Shown piece by piece: positions 8,774 through 15,804 of a stretch of 64,000 nucleotides of DNA (within the stretch, counting starts at the first letter, position 1; each line of letters begins with the position of its first letter). Position numbers and translations under genes: made by a program. This DNA comes from Kistimonas asteriae. GTDB lineage: Bacteria; Pseudomonadota; Gammaproteobacteria; Pseudomonadales; Endozoicomonadaceae. The notes beneath the pieces were generated by a model. The model did not search any database, was not told where the DNA came from, and saw only the letters and a list, made by a program, of their open reading frames with translations. Location: positions 93,458-157,457 of the forward strand of contig NZ_JAEVHF010000010.1 in the NCBI RefSeq assembly GCF_018263925.1, given 5' to 3'.

Positions 8774-9604
8774 GTGAAGGGACGATGTATAACAGTAACG
8801 TCCGGGAAAGGTGGCGTTGGGAAAACAACCACATCGGCCGCAATCAGTTCCGGGTTGGCGTTGAGAGGTTTCAAAACCTGTGTCATTGATTTTGATGTCG
8901 GATTAAGAAATCTGGATTTGGTCATGGGGTGTGAGCGTCGGGTTGTCTACGACATTGTTAATGTAATGAACGATGGTATTACACTCAATCAGGCGCTGAT
9001 AAAAGATAAACACAACAGTAATCTTTGTATTCTTGCTGCTTCGCAGACCCGTGATAAGGACGCACTGACCGATGAAGGCGTTGCCTGGATTATTGATGAG
9101 TTGAGAAAAACCTTTGATTACATCGTCTGCGATTCGCCTGCGGGTATCGAACGGGGTGCCATTCATGCACTGTATCATGCGGATGAAGCCGTTGTGGTGG
9201 TGAACCCTGAAGTGTCTTCAGTGCGTGATTCTGATCGGATTCTTGGCCTGTTGCAAAGTCGTTCCCGGCGAGCCGTCGAAGGGTTGGAACCGGTAAAAGA
9301 GCATTTGTTAATTACCCGCTATGACCCCGTGAGGGCGGCGGAAGGGCAGATGCTTTCGATTGAAGATGTCGTGGATATCCTGGCTTGCCCGCTCCTGGGT
9401 GTTGTCCTTGAAAGCCGGGAAGTGCTTGATGCCTCTAACAAAGGGGTGCCTGTTGTTCATGAGCATGAGTCGCTCGCGGCCATGGCTTATATGGATGCAG
9501 TTGATCGTTTACTGGGAAAAGAGATTCCCTTGCGACATATCCGTCGAAAAAAACTGTCCTTCCTGGAGAAGGTTTTTTCGCGGGGGGTGAAAGATGCTGT
9601 TTGA
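8774..9604 (+). CDS. minD: Septum site-determining ATPase MinD
   Basis: A membrane-cycling ATPase that, with MinE, sets up the pole-to-pole gradient placing the division septum. It has the deviant Walker A GKGGVGKT (residues 11-18), the MinD signature DFDVGLRNLDLVMGCERR (about 40-57), SPAGIERG (Walker B region, about 120) and NPEVSSVRDSDRI. The C-terminal amphipathic helix (KKLSFLEKVFSRG) is the membrane-targeting sequence. GTG 8774 is preferred because AGGAG at 8763-8767 is six bases away; ATG 8768 abuts the AGGAG but would add only two residues. It overlaps minE by eleven bases. minC, normally first in a minCDE operon, is not present upstream. Confidence 0.95.
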   Translation: MKGRCITVTSGKGGVGKTTTSAAISSGLALRGFKTCVIDFDVGLRNLDLVMGCERRVVYDIVNVMNDGITLNQALIKDKHNSNLCILAASQTRDKDALTDEGVAWIIDELRKTFDYIVCDSPAGIERGAIHALYHADEAVVVVNPEVSSVRDSDRILGLLQSRSRRAVEGLEPVKEHLLITRYDPVRAAEGQMLSIEDVVDILACPLLGVVLESREVLDASNKGVPVVHEHESLAAMAYMDAVDRLLGKEIPLRHIRRKKLSFLEKVFSRGVKDAV

Positions 9605-9860
9605 TAAATGGTTTACCTTCGGAAAGCAGGAAAAAAGCGCCAGTGTCTGCAAAGAACGTTTGCAGATTGTGATTGCCCATGAGCGTCGACAGCGCGAAGA
9701 GTCGCCTGAGCTGGCGCGATTGCGTAGCGAAATCATGGAGCTGGTTCGCCGCTTTTATGGCATGCCATCCAATGAGGATATTGAGGTTGTCATGGAAAAA
9801 CAGGAGGAACAGGATATTCTGGCGTTGAATATTCAGATTCCAGCGCGTCCCTGCGGCTAG
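9594..9860 (+). CDS. minE: Cell division topological specificity factor MinE
   Basis: An 88-residue protein, the usual MinE size. The N-terminus (MLFDKWFTFGKQEKSASVCKE) carries the membrane-binding amphipathic piece and anti-MinCD region (AKERLQIV-like, here CKERLQIVIAHE at about 19-30). The C-terminal topological domain holds LRSEIMELVRRFY. MinE triggers MinD ATP hydrolysis and release from the membrane. Its start lies inside the end of minD, so the two are translationally coupled. Confidence 0.95.
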   Translation: MLFDKWFTFGKQEKSASVCKERLQIVIAHERRQREESPELARLRSEIMELVRRFYGMPSNEDIEVVMEKQEEQDILALNIQIPARPCG

Positions 9861-9918
9861 AAAACAGGCTTGAATCAACCTTAGCCGCTATATTATGTTA
9901 GGAGTAGCAAGCTATTTA

Positions 9919-9974
9919 GAGCTTGGTGGGCGACAGTGAATCGGGAAGGACAACGACTCACTGTCGCGTTGCTC
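9919..9974 (+). repeat. Inverted repeat between minE and the transglycosylase gene
   Basis: GCGACAGTGA (9930-9939) is perfectly complementary to TCACTGTCGC (9958-9967) across an 18-base loop. A further GAGC/GCTC pair (9919-9922, 9971-9974) can extend it. No T-run follows, so it is not a typical terminator. It lies in the leader of the lytic transglycosylase and could be an operator or an mRNA structure. Confidence 0.5.
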
Positions 9975-10057
9975 AAAGCGTAACGGAGTGTCGAGTCGTC
10001 ATGGCGCAGCCGTATTCTCCCATTAGGGAAGGTTTTAACGGGAACGGATTCCTGACT

Positions 10058-12001
10058 ATGAGCCGGTGCGTGCAGCATTTTATCCTTCTGTTTGTCAGTC
10101 TCATGGCGATTGCGTCAACAGCGACGGCGGCGGATCTAGCTAAACAGCGAAAAGCCTTTCTGAGTGCAGAGAAAAGTCTCCAGAAAGGCCAGTCATGGCA
10201 GCAAATGTGGCACTCAACCCTCTCCGACTATCCGCTTTTCCCTTATCTTGAAATACAGGCGCTTCGTCAACGGCTTTCCAAGGCCTCGTCTGACGAGGTT
10301 GACGCTATACGAAATAAATACCCCGACTTACCGGCGATCAGGCAGCTGGAAGCCGCCTGGATGGATGAATTAATCAGCAGAAAGCGCTGGCCGGACTATG
10401 TCACGAGTTATAACAGCATAAAGCCCCGGGGGTATCGCTATCAGTGCTACCTGGCTCATGGGTTGCTGGCCACAGGAAAACGGCAGGATGCAATGACTTT
10501 GGTGGAATCATTGTGGGTGGTAGGGCACTCTCAGCCCAAAGTCTGTGATCCGGTTTTTTCTGTCTGGCGTCGTGCGGGTCACCTGACCTCGGATTTGGCT
10601 TTCAAGCGTTTCTGGCTTGCCGTAGATAAGGGAAATATCACACTGGCACGTTATGTGGCTCGGCAGATCACGACAGCCCAGCATAAGCAGAGTGTGGACG
10701 TTTTCTGGCAAATCAGACAGCAGCCCACAGTTTTAACAAAAAACACGTTTTTAAGGCGTAATCTTGCTAATCGTGAAGCGCTGTTGGCGTATGGCGTTAA
10801 GCGCTTGGCGCGTCGTGATATTGCCCGTGCGGCCCGGGTTTGGATACGGGATCGCGAACGCTTCTATATGAGCGGTGAGCGTCGAAAATCACTGGATCAG
10901 TGGCTTGCCCTGCGGATCGCCCAGCGTTTTGAGCCCGATGCCGAAAAGCTGATCAACTGGATTGACCCGATGTTTGCCTACCCGGAGGTGACAGAGTGGC
11001 GTGTACGGGTGGCACTGGCAGATCAGGACTGGTCTCTTGTATCAAACCTTATCGTTAAGTTGCCTGAAGAGTTGCAATTAACGCCCCGCTGGCGCTATTG
11101 GAGCATGATGGCCCAACGGCATATTTCACAGCCGGAAAACACCTCTATTGTCACGCTGGCCCAGTTGGGCGGCAGTCGTAGCTTTTATGGTTTTCTGGCC
11201 GCAGAGTTAAATAATTCGGTGTTTGGGTTGGAGCAGCGTGAAGGCGTCCTTGACTCGGAAAGGATTCAGGCGCTGAAGACCCGGCCTACTTTCCGACGAA
11301 TCGCAGAACTTCTGGTGCTGAAGCGTGAGTCTCAGGCTCGGCAAGAGTGGTATGCTGCCATGAAGCAGCTGGATAAAGAGGAGCGCCGACATGCTGCACG
11401 GCTGGCTCATCACTGGCAGTGGCACAACCAGGCCATTATGACGGCGGCGCGGGAGTCCATGTGGGACGAGTTAGGTATACGGTTTCCTGTCCCGGATCCC
11501 ATGCCATTGTTCGAACGTAATGCGCAGACGTTCAGTGTTGACCCGTTGTGGTCATTAGCCGTTGCACGCCAGGAAAGCGCGTTTTACCCCAAGGCACGTT
11601 CAGGCGCTGGCGCAAGGGGATTGATGCAGTTAATGCCGGCAACGGCCAAGCTGACAGCCAGCAATTATGGCATTGCCTACCGGGCGACTTATGATTTGTA
11701 CAGGCCTGCTGTCAATATCGCACTGGGTACTGCCTATCTGGCAGACATGAAAAAGCGATTTGAGGGTAACCGGGTGTATGCGACAGCCGCATATAACGCT
11801 GGTCCCAGCCGGGTTAAGCGATGGATTGACCAACGGGGCGATCTTCCGCTCGATATCTGGATTGAAACGATCCCCTTCAAGGAAACCCGGAACTATGTTC
11901 AGAATGTCCTGTCGTTTCGAGTGATTTTTGCCAGCCTGATGGGGATGCCCGTCAGGCTGTTTACGGATCATGAAATGAACCTTCTGGCGTATAATCAGTA
12001 A
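10058..12001 (+). CDS. slt: Soluble lytic murein transglycosylase, Slt70 type
   Basis: A periplasmic enzyme that cleaves the MurNAc-GlcNAc bond of peptidoglycan, leaving 1,6-anhydro ends; 647 residues, close to Slt70. ATG 10058 is chosen because a typical signal peptide follows (MSRCVQHFILLFVSL, cleavage near ATAA); the frame reaches 9923 but the extra part looks unlike a protein start. Residues about 30-440 form the helical U- and L-domain superhelix. The catalytic domain has the Glu in ARQESAFYPKARS, then GARGLMQLMPATA and ATAAYNAGPSRVKRW. It follows minDE after about 200 bases, a link between septum placement and wall turnover that may be no more than proximity. It ends 11 bases from the convergent ABC-transporter operon. 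Confidence 0.93.
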   Translation: MSRCVQHFILLFVSLMAIASTATAADLAKQRKAFLSAEKSLQKGQSWQQMWHSTLSDYPLFPYLEIQALRQRLSKASSDEVDAIRNKYPDLPAIRQLEAAWMDELISRKRWPDYVTSYNSIKPRGYRYQCYLAHGLLATGKRQDAMTLVESLWVVGHSQPKVCDPVFSVWRRAGHLTSDLAFKRFWLAVDKGNITLARYVARQITTAQHKQSVDVFWQIRQQPTVLTKNTFLRRNLANREALLAYGVKRLARRDIARAARVWIRDRERFYMSGERRKSLDQWLALRIAQRFEPDAEKLINWIDPMFAYPEVTEWRVRVALADQDWSLVSNLIVKLPEELQLTPRWRYWSMMAQRHISQPENTSIVTLAQLGGSRSFYGFLAAELNNSVFGLEQREGVLDSERIQALKTRPTFRRIAELLVLKRESQARQEWYAAMKQLDKEERRHAARLAHHWQWHNQAIMTAARESMWDELGIRFPVPDPMPLFERNAQTFSVDPLWSLAVARQESAFYPKARSGAGARGLMQLMPATAKLTASNYGIAYRATYDLYRPAVNIALGTAYLADMKKRFEGNRVYATAAYNAGPSRVKRWIDQRGDLPLDIWIETIPFKETRNYVQNVLSFRVIFASLMGMPVRLFTDHEMNLLAYNQ

Positions 12002-12012
12002 CTTTTTTAGGG

Positions 12013-12993
12013 TCAGTCGATGGGCGCCAGCATCGTATTCAGATTCGGCAACTTTTTTATCGCCCCTACCTGTTGCAGATAAGTGGCGTAGTTTTTAAAG
12101 CGCTGTCGGTCAATGGCGGCTGGTCGTAGAGCAAAGCGATTGACGGTATCTTTCCATGCCATTTTGTTCAGGGGGGTATCCAGTCCTCCTGGGGAATACG
12201 CGGCAAACACTTTCCAGGCTTCCTCTGGATGGTTGATGATATATTGGCTGCTCTTTTCTATCGCTCGAAGGAAACGGCGAATCATTGCGTTATCTGTTTT
12301 TTCGCTATTTGCGGCGAACAGGAGTTCCGAGTAGGGGGGTACCCCGAACTCTTCAACATAAAATGCTTTTCCCTTGGCGCCTTCAAGCGCTAGCTGGTTT
12401 AACTCAAAATTTCGATAGCCATCCAGAATCGCATCGACACGCTTGCTGAGCAGTGACCCGGTAAGTGCCCATCCGACATTGATGACATTAACGTCTTTTG
12501 AGCTTAAGCCGGATGAGGCCAGCATCACGTCCAGCAACTGCTTTTCATAGCCACTGGAGAGTGAGACGCCGATGCTTTTCCCTTTCAGATCTTTCAGGGT
12601 TCTAATGGGGCCACCTTCCAGTACGATCAGGCAGTTGAGCGGTGTTTCTATCAGTGTACCTGCCCAGCGCACAGGTAACTGGTTGAGGGAGGATTTCACC
12701 AGCTGCTCGCTGTAAATGACCGCCATATCGACCTCACCGGCTGCCAGCAGCTTGATGGGGAGGCTGGGCTCGGCGGGTTCCTGGATGGTAACTGCCAAAT
12801 TTTCCTCGGCAAAAAACCCTTTCTGTTGCGCAATAATGATGGGTCCATGGTCGGGATTGACGAACCATTCCAACATGAGTGTGATTTTGGCTGGTGTGTC
12901 CTGCTTTTGTGGCGTAGGGCTTGCCTGGGCATTGCTCGTCATTACGGAGAGCATTGCCAGTATCGTCAGGATTGAATACGTTATGTGTCGCAT
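12013..12993 (-). CDS. ABC transporter substrate-binding protein, ThiY/NMT1-like
   Basis: A periplasmic binding protein of 326 residues with a signal peptide (about 1-24, ending NAQA). The motif LEWFVNPDHGPIIIAQQKGFF near residues 42-62 is the hallmark of NMT1/THI5-like proteins that bind the thiamine precursor hydroxymethylpyrimidine or a degraded form (ThiY). It is the last gene of a three-gene importer, 47 bases after the permease. The ligand is inferred: related proteins bind other small heterocycles or sulfonates, and no thiamine biosynthesis gene or thiamine riboswitch is visible here. Confidence 0.78.
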   Translation of the reverse strand: MRHITYSILTILAMLSVMTSNAQASPTPQKQDTPAKITLMLEWFVNPDHGPIIIAQQKGFFAEENLAVTIQEPAEPSLPIKLLAAGEVDMAVIYSEQLVKSSLNQLPVRWAGTLIETPLNCLIVLEGGPIRTLKDLKGKSIGVSLSSGYEKQLLDVMLASSGLSSKDVNVINVGWALTGSLLSKRVDAILDGYRNFELNQLALEGAKGKAFYVEEFGVPPYSELLFAANSEKTDNAMIRRFLRAIEKSSQYIINHPEEAWKVFAAYSPGGLDTPLNKMAWKDTVNRFALRPAAIDRQRFKNYATYLQQVGAIKKLPNLNTMLAPID

Positions 12994-13040
12994 GGTTTAT
13001 ACAGTGGTTTCAGAGTGTGGTGGATAAACAGGTGGCTATC

Positions 13041-13802
13041 TTATTGGTAAATACTGGTTGTCTCAGGCTGCCAGGGTACGAGTTGCTTTGTGATCCAATC
13101 AATCAATAGATAAAAAATGATGGTGAATGAGGCCAGGACGACCAGTGCCGCGAAGAGTTCACTGATCATCAGGCGGGCATTGGCCTGTAACATGTAGTAC
13201 CCAAGCCCGGCACTGGATCCTACCCACTCGCCTACCACGGCTCCGATGGGAGCGATAACAACGGCAATGCGCAGTCCTGCGGCGAGTACTGGCATGGCGG
13301 CTGGCCAGCGGATGAAGCGGAGTGTGCTGTATGGTGTGGCGCCCATGGTTTCTGCCAGATCCAGCCATTCCTGCTGTGTATGGCGCAGGCCGTCATAACA
13401 GCACATGGTAACGGGGAAGAATAGCGCAATGGCGGCCATAGCGACTTTTGACGCCAGTCCATACCCCAGCCACAACATCAGAACCGGTGCCAGAGCGAAC
13501 GTGGGTATCGCCTGGCTGATGATCAAAACAGGCAGAAGCCACCGACCAAAACGACGGAAGTAGAGTAGTGCCAGGGCAAAGGCTATGCCGGCAGTTACGC
13601 CGAGTAGTGTGCCCAATAAAATCTCACTGGCTGTAATCGCACTGTGATATAGCAGTATGCCTCGATGTTGGTAAAGACTCAGTGCCACATCGCTTGGTTT
13701 TGGTAGTATCCAGGCGGGTAGGGAGAGTACCGTGACGAGCAGATGCCAGCCGGAAATCAGCCCTGCAACGAGTACAATCGTGCGCGTGATCTTAGTCCGC
13801 AT
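13041..13802 (-). CDS. ABC transporter permease, ThiX-like
   Basis: An inner-membrane permease of 253 residues with about six helices. The conserved cytoplasmic loop EWLDLAETMGATPYSTLRFI followed by RWPAAMPVLAAGLRIAVV is the EAA motif that docks on the ATPase. The start is set at the ATG at 13800-13802, where the gene overlaps the ATPase gene by eleven bases; a longer frame lies wholly within the ATPase gene. It belongs to the nitrate/sulfonate/pyrimidine permease group and pairs with the neighbouring binding protein and ATPase. Confidence 0.82.
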   Translation of the reverse strand: MRTKITRTIVLVAGLISGWHLLVTVLSLPAWILPKPSDVALSLYQHRGILLYHSAITASEILLGTLLGVTAGIAFALALLYFRRFGRWLLPVLIISQAIPTFALAPVLMLWLGYGLASKVAMAAIALFFPVTMCCYDGLRHTQQEWLDLAETMGATPYSTLRFIRWPAAMPVLAAGLRIAVVIAPIGAVVGEWVGSSAGLGYYMLQANARLMISELFAALVVLASFTIIFYLLIDWITKQLVPWQPETTSIYQ

Positions 13803-14547
13803 GCTGGATGTCCTCTTGTCGCAGTTTTTCAAGGATATGGCCATGCAGTGCCATCAGCTGCTCGTTGTCGAGAGAGCGGGGCGGTAAATCTTGCGGGTGA
13901 AGAGGCTCAGTTAATGTGGCCGGGCTACCTTGAAGGTGGTAGACCGCATGCCCCAGACGCAGGGCTTCCAGTGGGTCGTGGGTAATCATCAGGATTGTGC
14001 GATCCGCGAGTAATTCACTGGCCAGATCCTGGAGTTTCAGGCGGGTTAACGCGTCCACCGCGGCAAAGGGTTCGTCCATCAGTACGAAAGGGCGGTCTTC
14101 CATGAGTGTTCGTGCCAGCGCGACCCGCTGACGCTGACCGCCCGAAAGCTCTCTGGGGTAGGACGATGCCTGTTGCTGTATGCCAACGGAGAGCAAGAGG
14201 TGATTGGCTTGTTCAATCGTCTCCTTTAATAGTGGTTCTTTTCTAAGGCGACATCCGAGAGTCACGTTATCAATAACGGATAGCCAGGGAAGGAGCAAGT
14301 CCTGCTGGGCCATCCATGCGACACGATGATGTACCGATAAGCCATCCGAGCTGGTGATATCGCCATTGACCTGGGCGCTATGGCTGAAGGCAAGTCCTGC
14401 AATTAAACGCAGCAGGCTGGATTTTCCAACCCCGCTGGCTCCCAGCAGGCAAGTCCACTGATTGGCAGGAAGTGTTAAACACAAATTCGTAAAGATGGGT
14501 TTGTTGCTATAGGCGAGTGACGCATTATTAATATGGAGATCTGGCAT
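13792..14547 (-). CDS. ABC transporter ATP-binding protein, ThiZ-like
   Basis: A 251-residue ABC ATPase. Walker A is GASGVGKSS (about 36-44), the Q-loop region is AWMAQQDLLLPW, the signature is LSGGQRQRVALARTL (about 134-148) and Walker B is FVLMDEPFAAVDA. It drives uptake by the permease that overlaps its 3' end. The gene order ATPase-permease-binding protein in one tight minus-strand operon is clear. The substrate is inferred from the binding protein only. Confidence 0.85.
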   Translation of the reverse strand: MPDLHINNASLAYSNKPIFTNLCLTLPANQWTCLLGASGVGKSSLLRLIAGLAFSHSAQVNGDITSSDGLSVHHRVAWMAQQDLLLPWLSVIDNVTLGCRLRKEPLLKETIEQANHLLLSVGIQQQASSYPRELSGGQRQRVALARTLMEDRPFVLMDEPFAAVDALTRLKLQDLASELLADRTILMITHDPLEALRLGHAVYHLQGSPATLTEPLHPQDLPPRSLDNEQLMALHGHILEKLRQEDIQHAD

Positions 14548-14742
14548 GGTATTGGGATAAACGCCTTATGCGTTTGCAGCAGTTGGACAAGGCTGGCTTT
14601 ATTGCAATGAATTGTCGACCATGACTGCCCGCCAAGAAGGGCGATGTTATACGTCAGATGTGCTGGCAGCGGTTGTTCGTTGAGCAAGCCCCATTCGCAA
14701 AAGCTGCTGGCTGTGGGGCTCATATTACGAGGTTGCAATATC

Positions 14743-15351
14743 TCAGGCGGGCTCTGCTTCTGCAACCGGTTGCTGAGTTTTGCTGGACGATTTCGATGAT
14801 TGTGCCGCTTCAAGTTGTTCTTTCAACTCGTCACGTTCTTTGTTGCTGGCCTCAAGCTCAGTGGTGACTTCGTCAATGCGACGCTTGCGTTCACGGCTTT
14901 CCTTACTGATTTGGTCAACCAGTTTCTTCTGTTTTTTCAATTCCTGACTGGCATCATTGAATTTCTTCTTAAGCTTTTCAGGTTCCAGCGCCTTGAGCGT
15001 TTTCTGCTCTCGCTTCAGCTTGTTGGCTTCAGTTTCAAGAGTCGCCAGCTTTTTCTCTGCGGTTTCCAGTTTACGACGTAAACTGCTCGCCTCTTTCTCA
15101 TTGGTGCTTGCGGAGGTTTGTGCCGCCTCAAGTCCATCTTTCATACTGCGGTTATCATCAAATAACTCGCTGTTCCTGCCCTTGAGTTTTTCATTTTCTG
15201 CCTCAAGGATCTGAACCCGGCTTTTCAGCTGAGTGAGTTCATCCCGGACACTCTTTTCGTTGGACTCGTAGATTTTCCTGATTTTCTCATCGACGCTCAG
15301 ATAGTATTCGAGTCGGCTTTCTAGCTCAGCGCGAAACAGCTGCTCACTCAT
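14743..15351 (-). CDS. Coiled-coil protein of unknown function
   Basis: A 202-residue, highly charged protein that is almost entirely predicted coiled coil: heptad-like Leu/Ile spacing from about residue 5 to 185 with few Pro or Gly, then a disordered Ser/Gln/Pro tail (SSKSSSKTQQPVAEAEPA). No signal peptide or membrane helix. I recognise no family; short coiled-coil proteins of this kind are often cytoskeletal or division-associated, but nothing here proves that. It lies about 200 bases upstream of the ABC operon on the same strand and could be co-transcribed or independent. Confidence 0.7.
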   Translation of the reverse strand: MSEQLFRAELESRLEYYLSVDEKIRKIYESNEKSVRDELTQLKSRVQILEAENEKLKGRNSELFDDNRSMKDGLEAAQTSASTNEKEASSLRRKLETAEKKLATLETEANKLKREQKTLKALEPEKLKKKFNDASQELKKQKKLVDQISKESRERKRRIDEVTTELEASNKERDELKEQLEAAQSSKSSSKTQQPVAEAEPA

Positions 15352-15804
15352 GGATATGATGGCTTCCTTAGAGAATGGTCTTTAACGGAAAGGTTTCAGG
15401 TCTTTGAAACAGCAAGAAGTGTAATCCTTTGACTGTTGCATAACAACGTAGCTATAAGATAGACATTGTAGACGAAGTTTATCCAATTTCCCAACATATT
15501 TCCTCAAATTAAGCAATTCGTAGTCGCCAATGCTCACTTGTGAAATCTATCGATAATTGATGTCTGTATAAAAAACAGTATTTCATGTGGGTGTGTGACT
15601 CATCGAAGAAATAAACAAGGTGTCAAAAAAAAGGGGAAAGCGAGCGCAGGCTTGATTGAACGCAGCCGGTCTTGACGGCTATTTGATACGGTAATAGATA
15701 AACTGAATAAATGTTCATCACACCATAAGAAACTTGTTTACTCTGAATCAATATAAGGAACGCAGTCATAGTTGAACCGTTGCACGGATGCTGCAGGTTA
15801 TTCC
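15352..15804. other. Intergenic region between the coiled-coil gene and the type I secretion operon
   Basis: About 450 AT-rich bases between divergent genes. It must hold promoters for both directions. I see no RNA gene, repeat or convincing long frame. CTGTATAAAAAACAG at 15564-15578 resembles a LexA box but has seven, not eight, spacer bases. The size is in keeping with a regulated control region for an adhesin-secretion operon. Confidence 0.5.

Noticed and set aside
14548..14742. Possible TPP riboswitch before the ThiXYZ-like operon
   Set aside because: TCTCAG occurs at 14741-14746, but the other conserved parts of the element are not found and the site overlaps the end of the coiled-coil gene.
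14475..14813. 112-codon minus-strand frame upstream of the ABC ATPase gene
   Set aside because: It overlaps both neighbouring genes, has no protein-like composition or ribosome-binding site, and is best seen as a shadow of their sequence.
15564..15578. CTGTATAAAAAACAG resembling a LexA box before the type I secretion operon
   Set aside because: The spacer is seven bases, while LexA needs eight; the two perfect boxes before lexA set the standard here.
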